Part shown: positions 17,485 through 27,072 of the stretch, piece by piece
How positions within the stretch are numbered: position 1 is the stretch's first letter
How the letters are laid out: each line of letters starts with the position of its first letter
Assembly (NCBI RefSeq): GCF_030646615.1
Contig: NZ_JAUSLG010000089.1
Location: forward strand, 1-64,000
Length of the DNA stretch: 64,000 nt
Direction: 5' to 3'
Source of the DNA: Phenylobacterium sp.
GTDB taxonomy: Bacteria > Pseudomonadota > Alphaproteobacteria > Caulobacterales > Caulobacteraceae
Program-made: the position numbers and the translations under genes
The notes under the pieces: generated by a model
Seen by the model: only the letters and a program-made list of their open reading frames with translations
Told to the model about the DNA's origin: nothing
Database searches by the model: none

Positions 17485-18354
17485 ATGACGCGTCTGGCCC
17501 TCCTGCTCTGCAGCGCCGCCCTGATGGCCCCGGCCGCGCAGGCGCAGGCCCCGGCGCCGAGCGCCGGCTATGTGGTGCCGGAGACCGAGGGGTGGGAGAT
17601 CGAGAGCCGCCAGGGCGAGATCTACGGGATCTATGTGTCGCGCCCGCCGGGGGAGGCTCCGGCCGGGGGCTATCCGGTGCTCTATGTCCTGGATGGCGAC
17701 GCCGTGTTCGCAGGCTTCGCCGAGGCCCGCCGGATCCAGAGTCCCTATGCCACCGGCGCCGACAAGATGATCATCGTCGGCGTCGGCTATCCGGGCGGGA
17801 GCCTCTATGACAGCCGCCGGGTCGGCGACTTCACCCCGCCCATACGAAATCCCGCGCTCGCCGCCTATCACCGCGACGACCCCCAGGGGCGGCGCGAGGC
17901 CTTCGCCGCCTTCCTGCTGGACGAACTGCGCCCCGAGGTCGCCCGGCGATACAGCGTTCATCCAGATCGCCAGTCGCTCTATGGGCATTCCCTGGGCGGC
18001 CTCTTCGCCCTGCACATGCTCTACACCCGGCCAGACGCCTTCCACACCATTACGGCCGCCAGCGCGAGCCTCGGGTGGGATGATCAGATGATCCTGGCGG
18101 AGGAGGCCGCCTTTCGCGCCGCCCTGCGGTCAGCCACCCCGCCAGAGCGGGTGGCGCGGTTGCTGCTCCTGGTCGGCGAGGGCGAGGAGGCTCCGGTGAC
18201 CATCATCGACAACAGGGCCCTGGCGGCGCGCCTGCAGGCGCTCTCGGCCGATGGCCTGCGCAGCCGCTTCATGCTGCTGGAGGAGGAGGGACATCTGAGC
18301 GTCCCCCATCGCGCCCTGACGACGACCCTGCGCTGGGCGAACCAGTGGCCCTGA
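17485..18354 (+). CDS. Alpha/beta hydrolase, IroE/esterase D-like, exported
   Basis: A 289-residue secreted hydrolase. A cleavable signal peptide (MTRLALLLCSAALMAPAAQA) precedes an esterase-D/IroE-like fold with VLYVLDGDAVF, the nucleophile GHSLGG (167-172, Ser169) and the terminal histidine in EEEGHLSVP (His270). The ATG has GGGAG six bases upstream and follows the permease by 37 bases on the same strand, so it is probably the last gene of the hydantoinase operon. Relatives hydrolyse trilactone siderophores or simple esters; there is no siderophore gene nearby on this strand, so a role in trimming an esterified precursor of the operon substrate is equally likely. Confidence 0.85.
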   Translation: MTRLALLLCSAALMAPAAQAQAPAPSAGYVVPETEGWEIESRQGEIYGIYVSRPPGEAPAGGYPVLYVLDGDAVFAGFAEARRIQSPYATGADKMIIVGVGYPGGSLYDSRRVGDFTPPIRNPALAAYHRDDPQGRREAFAAFLLDELRPEVARRYSVHPDRQSLYGHSLGGLFALHMLYTRPDAFHTITAASASLGWDDQMILAEEAAFRAALRSATPPERVARLLLLVGEGEEAPVTIIDNRALAARLQALSADGLRSRFMLLEEEGHLSVPHRALTTTLRWANQWP

Positions 18355-18383
18355 TGGGCGCGCCGCTCTAGCCGTGTTGAGCT

Positions 18384-18418
18384 CACGGCGGGGATCGGGT
18401 CGCCCCGTCCCCGCCGTG
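18384..18418. terminator. Hairpin between convergent genes
   Basis: Perfect 10-bp arms CACGGCGGGG (18384-18393) and CCCCGCCGTG (18409-18418) with a 15-base loop, placed between the convergent esterase and amidohydrolase genes. There is no T tract on either side, so its termination strength is uncertain. Confidence 0.5.
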
Positions 18419-18446
18419 CTCGTCGCAGCGCCCGACCGCCAGGGGA

Positions 18447-20219
18447 TCAGGGACGGACGGGAGCCTTCAGCGCGTCGAGGGCGCCATGCACGGCTCGACC
18501 GCGGAAGAGGGTCACCAGGACATCGGTCTGGTCGATATCCATGGGCGGCAGTTCGAAGATGTTCTGGTCGAGAACGATCAGGTCGGCGCTCTTGCCGACG
18601 GTGATAGAGCCGGTGACGTCGCCGACGCCGTTGGCCACCGCCACGTTCAGCGTGTGGGCGGCGATCGCCTGTTCCAGGGTGATGGCCTCCTCGGCCAGCA
18701 AGGGCGGGGTGACCCGGTCCTCATAATTGACCCGCGTGACCGCCACCTGAATCCCCGACAGCGGGTCGGCCGTGGCCACGGGCCAGTCGGCGCCGAAGGC
18801 GACCATGCCGCCGCCGCGCAGGATGGAGCCGGTGGGATAGATGTAGGTCGAGCGCTCGGGTCCGATCGCGGCCTTGGTCAGGTCCATATAGGGATAGTTG
18901 GATGACCAGGTCGGCTGGAACTGGGCGATGACGCCGAGCTCGCCGAACCGCGGCTGATCCTGGGGATGGATCACGTTCATATGGGTGATCATCGGCCGGT
19001 CCAGGGCGCCGTTGGCGGCGATTGCGGCCTCAAAGGCGTCGAGGGCCACGCGCACGCCCCGATCCCCGATCGCATGCACATAGGGCTGGAAGCCAGCCGC
19101 GCCGAGCTGGGTGACGGCGGCCGTGAGCCGCTCAGGCTCGATCTGCAGGGTTCCGCTTCCCTCGGAGCCCTCATAGGGCTCGATCATGGCCGCGGTCTGC
19201 TGCGGGATGACCCCGTCGAGGTAGAACTTCACCGTCCGCGCCTTCAGGCCCCAGGCCTCGGCGCGGTCGGCCGCGGCGATCAGGGCCGGGATCTGCTCCA
19301 GACCGCGGTCATTGTCCCACTTCAGGGCCAGGGTGACGTCGAGGGTGAGCGCGCCCTGATCCTTCAGCGCCTTGTAGGCGGCCATCATCTGGCTGGTTCC
19401 GTCCGGGGCCAGGTCGATGCCGGCGTCGTGCAGGCCGGTGATCCCCAGGCTGTTGAACAGCTCGACCACATAGATGATCGAGGCCTCGATCTCCTCCCGG
19501 GTTGGCGGCGGGACTTGGCCGGCGACCAGGGCCATGGCCGATTCCTGCAGCGCGCCGACCGGCTCGCCTGTGGTCGGCTCGCGGTTGATCTCGCCGTTGG
19601 GGGGATTGGGGGTGTCGGCGGTGATCCCGGCGACGTCGAGGGCCTTGGAGTTGACCCAGAACGTATGGCCACCGACGGATTCGAAGATCAGCGGCCGGTC
19701 GCTGGACACCTGGTCCAGAAGGTCCTTGGTCGGTATGCCGCTGGGCGGAAAGAGGGAGTCCTCCCAGCCGACGCCGTAGACGACCCCGTCGCCGGGATGG
19801 GCGGCGACACAGCCGGCGATGATCCTCTGGTATTCCTCGATGCTGCGGCCCTTGTGGAGGGAGCAGCGGGAAAAGGCCATGCCGCCGAACACCGGATGCA
19901 CATGGGCGTCGGCGAAGGCGGGCAGGACCAGCCGGCCCTGGGCATCGATCACCTGGGCCCCGGTCTGGTAGGGCGCCAGGGCCGCCTGGGACCCCACCGC
20001 CACGATCAATCCGTCCTTGACGGCGATGGCCTCGGCCCATGGCTGGTCGGGGTCGACGGTGTAGATCCGGGCGTTGGTCATAACCAGATCGGCGGCGGCG
20101 GCGGCGGCGGCCTGGGCCAGGGCGTTAGGGGTTGCGCAGGCCCCCAGGGCCAGCACAGCGACGCCGGCGGCGAGGATGCGGGCCAGAGGGGCGGGGCGGG
20201 GACGCGGCATACGGTACAT
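18447..20219 (-). CDS. Amidohydrolase family 3 (YtcJ-like) lipoprotein
   Basis: A 590-residue metal-dependent amidohydrolase. The N terminus is a lipoprotein signal with lipobox LGAC (Cys28), so the enzyme is probably anchored in the envelope. Metal ligands are visible in ADAHVHP (His106, His108), in HAIGDRGVRVALDAFE and in FGADWPVATADPLSG. YtcJ-like enzymes hydrolyse N-formyl or N-acyl compounds; the substrate is unknown here. The ATG at 20219 has AGAGG seven bases upstream. It follows the siderophore-type TonB receptor by 54 bases on the same strand, so the two are probably co-transcribed as an import-and-cleave pair. A second YtcJ-like gene lies at 23173. Confidence 0.88.
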   Translation of the reverse strand: MYRMPRPRPAPLARILAAGVAVLALGACATPNALAQAAAAAAADLVMTNARIYTVDPDQPWAEAIAVKDGLIVAVGSQAALAPYQTGAQVIDAQGRLVLPAFADAHVHPVFGGMAFSRCSLHKGRSIEEYQRIIAGCVAAHPGDGVVYGVGWEDSLFPPSGIPTKDLLDQVSSDRPLIFESVGGHTFWVNSKALDVAGITADTPNPPNGEINREPTTGEPVGALQESAMALVAGQVPPPTREEIEASIIYVVELFNSLGITGLHDAGIDLAPDGTSQMMAAYKALKDQGALTLDVTLALKWDNDRGLEQIPALIAAADRAEAWGLKARTVKFYLDGVIPQQTAAMIEPYEGSEGSGTLQIEPERLTAAVTQLGAAGFQPYVHAIGDRGVRVALDAFEAAIAANGALDRPMITHMNVIHPQDQPRFGELGVIAQFQPTWSSNYPYMDLTKAAIGPERSTYIYPTGSILRGGGMVAFGADWPVATADPLSGIQVAVTRVNYEDRVTPPLLAEEAITLEQAIAAHTLNVAVANGVGDVTGSITVGKSADLIVLDQNIFELPPMDIDQTDVLVTLFRGRAVHGALDALKAPVRP

Positions 20220-20273
20220 GGAAGAACCTCTACGGGCGGCCAGAGGCGCCGATGCGCCTCCGGCTCGTGATCA

Positions 20274-22385
20274 TCAGAACCTGCGCTTGACGGAGGCGAG
20301 CACCGTCCGATCCTTGGCCGCCGTGCAGGTGCCGGAGTTCGGGGCGTAGATGCTGCAGAGGTCGTAATACTCCTTGTTGAGCAGGTTGCTGGAGTTCACC
20401 GAGACCTCCCAGTCGCCATAGGCCGCCGAGATCATGGCGTCGACCAGGGTCACGGACGGCATGACCAGGGTCTGGCTGGCGTCGATCCGGTCGCCCACAT
20501 GACGCACGCCGCCGCCGATCCGGAGCTTCCAGTCGTCGCCGATGAAGAAGGTCTTCGTGCCCCAGAGGGAGGCCAGCCGCCGGGGCTGGCCGGCGATCCG
20601 GTCACCGGCGGTCAGGGCCTGGCTGGAGGTGATCACCTCGGCGTCGATGTAGCTGTAGGAGGCTGTGACGTCGAAGTTCTCGGGCACGCGATAGACGGCC
20701 TCGGCCTCGAAGCCCTTCGAGCCCACGGCGCCGCCCTGGATGAAGTTCTGGATGTTGGCCGGGTCCTGGGAGAGGTAGTTGGTTTCCTCGATGTCGAAAT
20801 AGGCCAGCGTCACCAAAGCCCCGCGCATGGGCTCCCACTTCACGCCGCCCTCGTACTGGCGGGCGAGGCGGGGCTCATAGGGATTGCCGTAGAAGTCGCC
20901 GCCGGGCACCGGCAGGAAGGACTCGGCGTAGTTGAAGTAGGGCGACACGCCCTCGAACACCTCGGCGATCAGACCCCCGCGGAACGACCATTTGGTTTGG
21001 TCAGCCTCGTCCACCCCATTACGCCGCGATGTGGCGGTGTCCCGGCGCATGCCCACGACCAGGTGAACCCGTTCGGCATAGCTCAGCTGGTTCTGCACAT
21101 AGACGCCGAACTGGGTGCTCCGATAGTCGAGGCTGTTGAAGGCCCCATAGGGGAAGGCGACGCCATACTGCGGGTCATAGACATTGATCGGCGGCGGGGA
21201 CGGGTAGGGGTAGAAGTTCAGATACGAGAACCCCTCGTCCTTGGTCTGGTCGAACCAGATATAGTCCACGCCGACCAGGACGTTGTGGCTGATGGCGCCG
21301 GTGTCGAACTTCACGCTGACGTGGTTGTCGGTGTTGAACACCTTGCTCTTCTCGTAGTTCACATAGAACTCGCGCTTGAGCATCGTCTCGGCGGGGTCGG
21401 CCCACTGAGAGTCGGTGTAGTTGGTGTAGACCTCCTGGTAGTCGGTATCCATGTCGCTGAACCGGCTGGCGCTGCGGAAGCTGATCGCGTCGCTGAGCCG
21501 GTGGTCGATGACCATGGCCAGGGAGGTGAACTCCGTATCCATCTTGTTGAAGTCCGGCTCGCCCTGGAAAAAGTTGAAGGCGACCTTCTCGGCGTCGTTG
21601 TCGGCCAGGAACGACTTGAAGAGCGGCGCGTAGCCCAGCGACCCTTGCATGTCCTTCTGGTAGAGGGCGATCAGGTTGACCGAGGTGTCGGGCGTCAGCT
21701 CGAACCGCAGGGAGGGGTTGATGACCAGGCGGTCGTCGGCCGTGCCCCACTGGGTCTCGCCATCCCGCCAGACGCCCACGAAGCGCGCCGCCACCTTGTC
21801 GGAGAGGGGACCGGTGAGGTCGATCTGACCCTGGACGCGATCGTCAGTGCCGACAAAGGCGCCCACCTCGCCGCCGAACTCGAACCGGGGCGTCTTGCTG
21901 ACCCCGTTCAGCACGCCGCCCGGGCCGCCGGCGCCGTAGAGCACCGACGACGGGCCGCGCAGCACTTCGGCGCGTTCGAGGGTGAAGGTCTCCAGCCGGG
22001 CGCCATAGATGAAGTCGGGCATGCGCTTGAGGCCGTCGAGGTACTGCGCGGCGTCAAACCCGCGGGACACGACGAAGTCGCCCCGGGAATCGATGCTGCC
22101 GGGCGAGGCGACGCCGGCGGTGTAGCGGAACACATCCTGCAGATCGACGACGGTGCGGTCCTCGATCTCCTGGGCGGTGATCACGCTGATGCCCTGGGGC
22201 ACCTCGGTCAGTTCGGTGTCGGTCTTGGTGGCGGCCACGGCGCGGGCGCCCACCACCACCACTTCATCCACATTGCTCGCTTCGGTCTGGGCCAGGGCCG
22301 CCATCGGGGCGGCCAGGGCGCAACTGGACATCAGCGCGACGCACAGGCGCCTGGCGGCCTTCGGTCGATCGATGAGCTTAAGCAT
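20274..22385 (-). CDS. TonB-dependent siderophore-type receptor
   Basis: A 703-residue outer-membrane receptor of the siderophore (FhuA/FoxA-like) branch. The signal peptide ends near APMAALAQ. The plug shows DEVVVVGARAVAATKTDTEL, TEVPQGISVITAQEIEDR and the signature RAEVLRGPSSVLYGAGGPGG. The barrel ends with VKRRF. The ATG at 22385 was chosen, with GGGGGTG about seven bases upstream; a GTG three codons earlier is too close to that site. The downstream lipoprotein amidohydrolase suggests that the ligand may be an amide-bearing chelate, but ferric siderophore uptake remains the default reading. Confidence 0.92.
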   Translation of the reverse strand: MLKLIDRPKAARRLCVALMSSCALAAPMAALAQTEASNVDEVVVVGARAVAATKTDTELTEVPQGISVITAQEIEDRTVVDLQDVFRYTAGVASPGSIDSRGDFVVSRGFDAAQYLDGLKRMPDFIYGARLETFTLERAEVLRGPSSVLYGAGGPGGVLNGVSKTPRFEFGGEVGAFVGTDDRVQGQIDLTGPLSDKVAARFVGVWRDGETQWGTADDRLVINPSLRFELTPDTSVNLIALYQKDMQGSLGYAPLFKSFLADNDAEKVAFNFFQGEPDFNKMDTEFTSLAMVIDHRLSDAISFRSASRFSDMDTDYQEVYTNYTDSQWADPAETMLKREFYVNYEKSKVFNTDNHVSVKFDTGAISHNVLVGVDYIWFDQTKDEGFSYLNFYPYPSPPPINVYDPQYGVAFPYGAFNSLDYRSTQFGVYVQNQLSYAERVHLVVGMRRDTATSRRNGVDEADQTKWSFRGGLIAEVFEGVSPYFNYAESFLPVPGGDFYGNPYEPRLARQYEGGVKWEPMRGALVTLAYFDIEETNYLSQDPANIQNFIQGGAVGSKGFEAEAVYRVPENFDVTASYSYIDAEVITSSQALTAGDRIAGQPRRLASLWGTKTFFIGDDWKLRIGGGVRHVGDRIDASQTLVMPSVTLVDAMISAAYGDWEVSVNSSNLLNKEYYDLCSIYAPNSGTCTAAKDRTVLASVKRRF

Positions 22386-22564
22386 CACATACACCCCCGT
22401 ATTATGTTCGTTTCGACGACCCGCCGCGGCGGCGCGCGAGGCATCCCCAGGGCATTGAACACCAGGCTGAACAGAGGCCGACGGGGTTTTCAGGGTAAGT
22501 CAGCCCAAAGATGGGTAAGCGAACCCGCCCCACCCAGCGCCCCGGGGCGAGCCTGGCTGGACGT

Positions 22565-23176
22565 CTATGTATCGGACCCTTCGCGGGTCTGGCGCATCAG
22601 CTGGGCGAGGGGGGACGGCGACAGGCGCTGGAGAATCTTCTCGAAGGTCTCCGGGGTCTCGTCCTGGCCCAGCTTGAACTTTCCCACCTGACGGATCACC
22701 CGGGCGCGGAAGGCGAGGATGCGCTGGGCCAGGGGCTCGTAACGCGCGCCCATTCGGTCGGGCGTCCATCGGCCCTGTTCCATCGTCTCGACCAGCTCAG
22801 CCAGGGCGCGATCATTTTCTCCGGCGTCAAAGCGCACCTCGACCTCGAAATAGGCCAGCGCATAGTTCCAGGTCGGCGCCCACCCCGTCGGGCTGACCCA
22901 GGCGGTCGGCACATAGGCGTGGGGCCCCATGAAGATCACGAGCGCCCGGGGATCGGCCTGCAAGGCCTCGATCTGCGGGTTGGATCGCCCGAAATGGCCG
23001 AAGAATTCGGCGACGCCGCCCTCGGCGTCGAGCTGGGCCAGCAGCGGCAGCGGGGTGACATGGGCCGGCGGCCCGCTGGTGGTCACCAGGCCCAGGATCT
23101 GGTCGCTCACGAACGCGCCCACCTCGGAGGGATGGGCGGGGTCGAACGGAGAGATCGGCTGCGGCCTGTCGCTCAT
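22565..23176 (-). CDS. PaiB-like FMN-binding protein
   Basis: A 203-residue protein of the PaiB family, annotated elsewhere as FMN-binding negative transcriptional regulators but built on a flavin split barrel. Family text is visible in FVSDQILGLVTTSGPPAHVT, HFGRSNPQIEAL, VIFMGPHAYVPTAWV and TWNYALAYFEVEV. It has no helix-turn-helix. The ATG overlaps the amidohydrolase stop as ATGA, so it is co-translated as the last gene of the ALDH-SDR-IclR-MFS-amidohydrolase series. A flavoenzyme step or a sensing role in that pathway is possible; neither is shown. Confidence 0.85.
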   Translation of the reverse strand: MSDRPQPISPFDPAHPSEVGAFVSDQILGLVTTSGPPAHVTPLPLLAQLDAEGGVAEFFGHFGRSNPQIEALQADPRALVIFMGPHAYVPTAWVSPTGWAPTWNYALAYFEVEVRFDAGENDRALAELVETMEQGRWTPDRMGARYEPLAQRILAFRARVIRQVGKFKLGQDETPETFEKILQRLSPSPLAQLMRQTREGSDT

Positions 23177-24840
23177 GCCTCGTACCTTGGCTGGCCATCG
23201 ACGATGGTCTGCAACACCTGGATCTTAGCCAGCCCGTCGATGGGCGCGGTCAGCGGATTGACGTCCAGCACGGCGATGTCGGCCAGCCGGCCGATGGACA
23301 GTTCGCCCAGGCGATCCTCCTGAAAGCCGGCATAGGCGTTCTGCCCCGTATACGCGATCAGCGCCTGCTCCACGGTGATCTTCTCCTCCGGAATCCAGCC
23401 GTCGGGATTGGCGGCGTCGATCGTCCGGCGGGTCACTGCGGCATGGACGCCGGTGATGGGATCGATCGGTCCCACCGGCCAGTCCGAGCCAAAGGTCATC
23501 CGCGCCCCGGCCTCCAGGAACGAGGCGAAGGCGTAGGTCCCGGCCAGGCGCGCCGGGCCGATCCTCTGGACCGCCCAGCGCCCGTCGTCGATGGCGTGGA
23601 AGGGCTGCACCGAGGCGATCACATTCTGGCGGGCGAACCGCGGAATGCTCTGCGGCCGCACATGCTGAGCGTGTTCGATGCGAAAGCGGCGATCCCGCGC
23701 GCCATTCACCCGCTCGGCCTCCGCAAAGATGTCCAGGACATCGTCATTGGCCCGGTCGCCGATGGCGTGAACGGTCACATGCAGGCCGTGGCGATCGGCG
23801 GCGATCACCGCCTCGCGCAGCTCGTCCAGGGCCATGACCCGCGTGCCGCGCTGGTCGGGGGCGTCGGCATAGGGGTCGTAGAAGAGCGCCGTGCGCGAGC
23901 CCAGCGAGCCGTCCGCCAGACCCTTGACGCCGCCCCAGCGCACCCAGTCGTCGCCGCGGCCATGGCCCGCCACGAACTCGGCCATCCTCTCCCAGTCCTG
24001 CAGGGGCACGAAGGAATAGAAGCGCATGTCAGTTTCGCCCCTGCCGCGCAGGCGCAGGAGTGAGTCCTGGACGCTCCAGTCGATCTCCGGGCAGTGGACC
24101 TGGGCGACGCCGCGGCTGAGGCCGTGGGCGATGCCGGCGCGCATCGCCTCGTCCGTCTCGGCCTCGCTCGTCGGCGGGATGACCCGGTCCACGAGGTCCT
24201 TGGCGTTGTCGCGCAAGATGCCTGTGGGCTCGCCTGAGGCGTCGCGGTCGATTACGCCGCCGGCCGGATCTGGGGTCTCGCGGGTGATCCCGGCCAGGCG
24301 CAGGGCCAGGCTGTTGACCAGATACATATGCAGATCGGTGCGCGGGGCGATGAAGGGGGTCTCAGGGCTCGCCGCATCGATCCAGTGGCGGTCGGGCAGC
24401 TGACCGCCCAGACGCTGCTCGTCCCAGGAGCCGCCCCGAAGCCAGCGCCCTGGTCTTAGCTGCGAGGCGGCCTGGCCCACGCGGTTCACAAAATCGGCGC
24501 GGTCAGCCGCCCCCAGCAGGTCGGGCTGGGCCAACATGGTCGAGGCCAGCCGGAAATGAGTGTGGTTGTCGATGAAGGCGGGCATGGCGAAGGCGCCGGC
24601 CAGGTCGATCACCCGGGTTCGAGAGGTCGTCAGGGCGCGGACCTGACCCGCCCCCACAGCCGCGATCTTGCCTGCGGCCACGCCGATGGCGTCGGCCAGG
24701 GGCGCGCTGGGCCGCCCCGTCCAGACCTGGCCGTTCACGAGCGCCAGGTCGAGCCCGGTGTCGGCTGCGCGGGCCGTCAGCGCCTGGGTCGACAGCAGGG
24801 CCAGGGCGCCTGCCCCCAGCAGATGGCGACGATCAATCAT
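23173..24840 (-). CDS. Amidohydrolase family 3 (YtcJ-like), Tat-exported
   Basis: A 555-residue amidohydrolase. The N terminus DRRHLLGAGALALLSTQALT is a twin-arginine type signal, so the enzyme is likely loaded with metal in the cytoplasm and then exported. The metal site is read from FIDNHTHFR, HVTVHAIGDRAND, RIEHAQHVRP and FGSDWPVGPIDPIT. It is a paralog of the lipoprotein enzyme at 18447 but lacks the lipobox. It stands between an aromatic-acid MFS carrier and a PaiB-like flavoprotein, which suggests that it frees a small acid or amine from an N-acyl compound for uptake by the carrier. The exact substrate is unknown. Confidence 0.88.
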   Translation of the reverse strand: MIDRRHLLGAGALALLSTQALTARAADTGLDLALVNGQVWTGRPSAPLADAIGVAAGKIAAVGAGQVRALTTSRTRVIDLAGAFAMPAFIDNHTHFRLASTMLAQPDLLGAADRADFVNRVGQAASQLRPGRWLRGGSWDEQRLGGQLPDRHWIDAASPETPFIAPRTDLHMYLVNSLALRLAGITRETPDPAGGVIDRDASGEPTGILRDNAKDLVDRVIPPTSEAETDEAMRAGIAHGLSRGVAQVHCPEIDWSVQDSLLRLRGRGETDMRFYSFVPLQDWERMAEFVAGHGRGDDWVRWGGVKGLADGSLGSRTALFYDPYADAPDQRGTRVMALDELREAVIAADRHGLHVTVHAIGDRANDDVLDIFAEAERVNGARDRRFRIEHAQHVRPQSIPRFARQNVIASVQPFHAIDDGRWAVQRIGPARLAGTYAFASFLEAGARMTFGSDWPVGPIDPITGVHAAVTRRTIDAANPDGWIPEEKITVEQALIAYTGQNAYAGFQEDRLGELSIGRLADIAVLDVNPLTAPIDGLAKIQVLQTIVDGQPRYEA

Positions 24841-24882
24841 GGTGCGGTCTTCCTTCCCCTTGCGTCCTGATCATCCGCCGCT

Positions 24883-26202
24883 TCAGCCCGGCGATCTGCC
24901 GGCCGCCCGGGGCAGGATGAACAGCATGGCCGCGGCCAGCAGGCCCCCCAGTCCCATGACCAGGGACACGGTCATCAGCCCGCCGCCGCTGGCGAAAAGC
25001 GCGCCGGCGACCACCGGGCCGATGGCCGAGCCCCCGCGCCCGACGCCGATCACAAAGCCGGTGCCGCTGGCCCTGAGCGCGGCGGGATAGGTCGCCGCCA
25101 GTATGGGATACATGCCGACCACGCCCGCATTGACGAAGAACCCCGCCAGGGCCGCCGTGATGGAAAGCGCCACAAGATCGCGCACGCCCAGGCCAAAGAC
25201 GGCGATGGCGGCGACGCCTGCGAGCATCGCCCCGATCACCAGCGGCCGCAGGGGCAGGCGCTGGCTGGCGACGCCGATGGCCAGGGCGCCCAGCAGGTTG
25301 CCGATATTGGCGCACACGAGGACCCGGCCGGCCGAGGCCGCGTCAAAGCCCATATCGACCACGATCTTCGGAACCCATTTCTGGATGTAGTAGAAGAACA
25401 TGATCTGGGCGAAGTAGGCGGTGGTCAGGGTCAGGGTGACCTGCCCATAGCCCGGCGAGAAGAGGGCGCCGATCGACGGCCGGGTCTGAATCTCGCCCTC
25501 TGGCAGGGCGTCGATGGGCGCGCGCCGAAGCCGCGCCAGCGTCCGGTTTACGGCCTCCAGGGCGCCGGCCGGCCGTCGGGCGAGCAGGGAGTCGATGGAC
25601 TCCGGCAGCAGGAAGATCGCCAGCGGCAGGCAGAGCGCCGTGGCCACGCCGCCGAACAGAAAGACCGAGCGCCAGTCGCCGCTGGCCTCGAGCAGGGCCG
25701 AGGCGACCAGCCCCCCGAGAATGGCCCCGGTCGAATAGCCGGCGATGTTGAGCACCACGGCCAGACCGCGGTTTCGGTCATTGGAGAATTCCGCCACCAG
25801 AGCGCTGGTGGAGGACAGCATGCCGCCGATGCCGAGGCCGGTGAACAGGCGCGCCGCAAACAGCGCCGTCATGCCGGGACTGAAGGCGGCGGCGAACATT
25901 CCGATCATCATCATGGTCAGGCAGATCAGGATGGTGGGCCGCCGTCCGATCCGGTCGGCGACATTGCCCATGGCCACCGAGCCCACCGCCATGCCGATCA
26001 ACTCCATCGACAGCAGCACCCCCAGCGCGGCTGGATTAACGCCCCAGGCGGCGGCGATGCCCGGGGCGGCGAAGCTGATGGCCAGGACGTCGAACCCGTC
26101 CAGGGCGTTCAGGGTGATGCAGATAGCCACGACCACGAACTGCGCCAGCCGCATGGGCTCGGCGGCGATGGTCGCCCTGGGGTCTGTCGCGGGACGGCTC
26201 AT
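24883..26202 (-). CDS. MFS transporter, aromatic acid:H+ symporter (AAHS) type
   Basis: A 439-residue twelve-helix carrier. The first helix holds LNALDGFDVLAISFAAPGIA, whose DGFD motif is typical of the AAHS (PcaK/BenK) family, and the loop after helix 2 reads GNVADRIGRRPTIL. A second GMYPILAATYPAALRASGTG region closes the fold. The start was set at ATG 26202, with GGAG eight bases upstream; the longer reading frame only shadows the IclR gene. It probably imports an aromatic or related carboxylate released by the exported amidohydrolase encoded next to it. Confidence 0.9.
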   Translation of the reverse strand: MSRPATDPRATIAAEPMRLAQFVVVAICITLNALDGFDVLAISFAAPGIAAAWGVNPAALGVLLSMELIGMAVGSVAMGNVADRIGRRPTILICLTMMMIGMFAAAFSPGMTALFAARLFTGLGIGGMLSSTSALVAEFSNDRNRGLAVVLNIAGYSTGAILGGLVASALLEASGDWRSVFLFGGVATALCLPLAIFLLPESIDSLLARRPAGALEAVNRTLARLRRAPIDALPEGEIQTRPSIGALFSPGYGQVTLTLTTAYFAQIMFFYYIQKWVPKIVVDMGFDAASAGRVLVCANIGNLLGALAIGVASQRLPLRPLVIGAMLAGVAAIAVFGLGVRDLVALSITAALAGFFVNAGVVGMYPILAATYPAALRASGTGFVIGVGRGGSAIGPVVAGALFASGGGLMTVSLVMGLGGLLAAAMLFILPRAAGRSPG

Positions 26203-26236
26203 GAAGAAGCTCCTGTCGTCCCGGCAGGCTGGCGCC

Positions 26237-26971
26237 TCAGGCTCGGTGGGGCAGCGCCTCGATGTGTTGGGCCAGCATCGCCGCCAGCTCGGGGCGACGG
26301 TCCAGGCACCTGGAGACCGGCCCCACAACCACCACCGAAAGCCGGCGGCTGGGATCGGCCAGGGGCATGGCGACCCCGGCCAGGTCCGGAGTGTATTCGG
26401 CGTTGCTCTGATGATAGCCGCGGGTCAGGGCGGCCTGCAGCTCGGCCTCCACCTGGTCGGGGCTGGTGGGGGTGGTCTGCCCGTAGGGCAGGAAGTCGAT
26501 GCGCCGGTAGAGGATCTGGCGTTCCTCCAGACTCATCTGGGCCAGCAGGGCCCGGCCGGCCGAGCTGGCATGGATCGGCACCTGGTCGCCGACCCGGGCG
26601 ATATAGCGCACGGCCTGGCGCGACTCCGCCACCTCCATGAACATGGCCGAGGCGCCCGCCGGCGCCGAGATGGCCACGGTCTCCCCGGTGGCCTGGACGA
26701 GCTGGCTCAAAAGCCGCTGCAGGTCGGCGGGCAAGGGATCGCTGTGGGCGACCTTCTGCGCCAGCTCCAGCCAGCGGGGGCTGGGATAGTGACGGCCTCG
26801 GGCCTGGGGCTCGTAGAGGTAACCCTTGGCGGCCAGGGTGCCCACCAGCTTGAAGGTGCTGGACCTGGGCCAGCCCAGGTCGTCGGCGATCTCCGCCGCC
26901 GTCGCCGGTCGGCCTTTCCCGGCGAAATATTCCAGGATCTGAAGGGCGTTGGCGGCTTGCCGCACATACAT
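26237..26971 (-). CDS. IclR family transcriptional regulator
   Basis: A 244-residue IclR regulator. The N-terminal winged helix spans YVRQAANALQILEYFAGKGR through DDLGWPRSSTFKLVGTLAAK, followed by the effector domain with AGASAMFMEVAESRQAVRYI, IHASSAGRALLAQMS and EYTPDLAGVAMPLAD. The ATG at 26971 starts right at the domain; an upstream TTG at 27040 would add 23 residues of low-complexity sequence and cannot be excluded. It lies within the operon between the SDR and carrier genes. The inverted repeat TGGAC-N6-GTCCA that overlaps the putative -10 element upstream of the ALDH gene (29351-29366) is the natural operator. Confidence 0.87.
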   Translation of the reverse strand: MYVRQAANALQILEYFAGKGRPATAAEIADDLGWPRSSTFKLVGTLAAKGYLYEPQARGRHYPSPRWLELAQKVAHSDPLPADLQRLLSQLVQATGETVAISAPAGASAMFMEVAESRQAVRYIARVGDQVPIHASSAGRALLAQMSLEERQILYRRIDFLPYGQTTPTSPDQVEAELQAALTRGYHQSNAEYTPDLAGVAMPLADPSRRLSVVVVGPVSRCLDRRPELAAMLAQHIEALPHRA

Positions 26972-27072
26972 GGCTGAGAGCGCCTGTGAAGAAACAGAAG
27001 GGCTGGCCGCCGGGGTAGGGCGGATTGGCGTCGGCGGCAACGGGGTCGCCCTGGCTGCGCCGGTGATCCATG

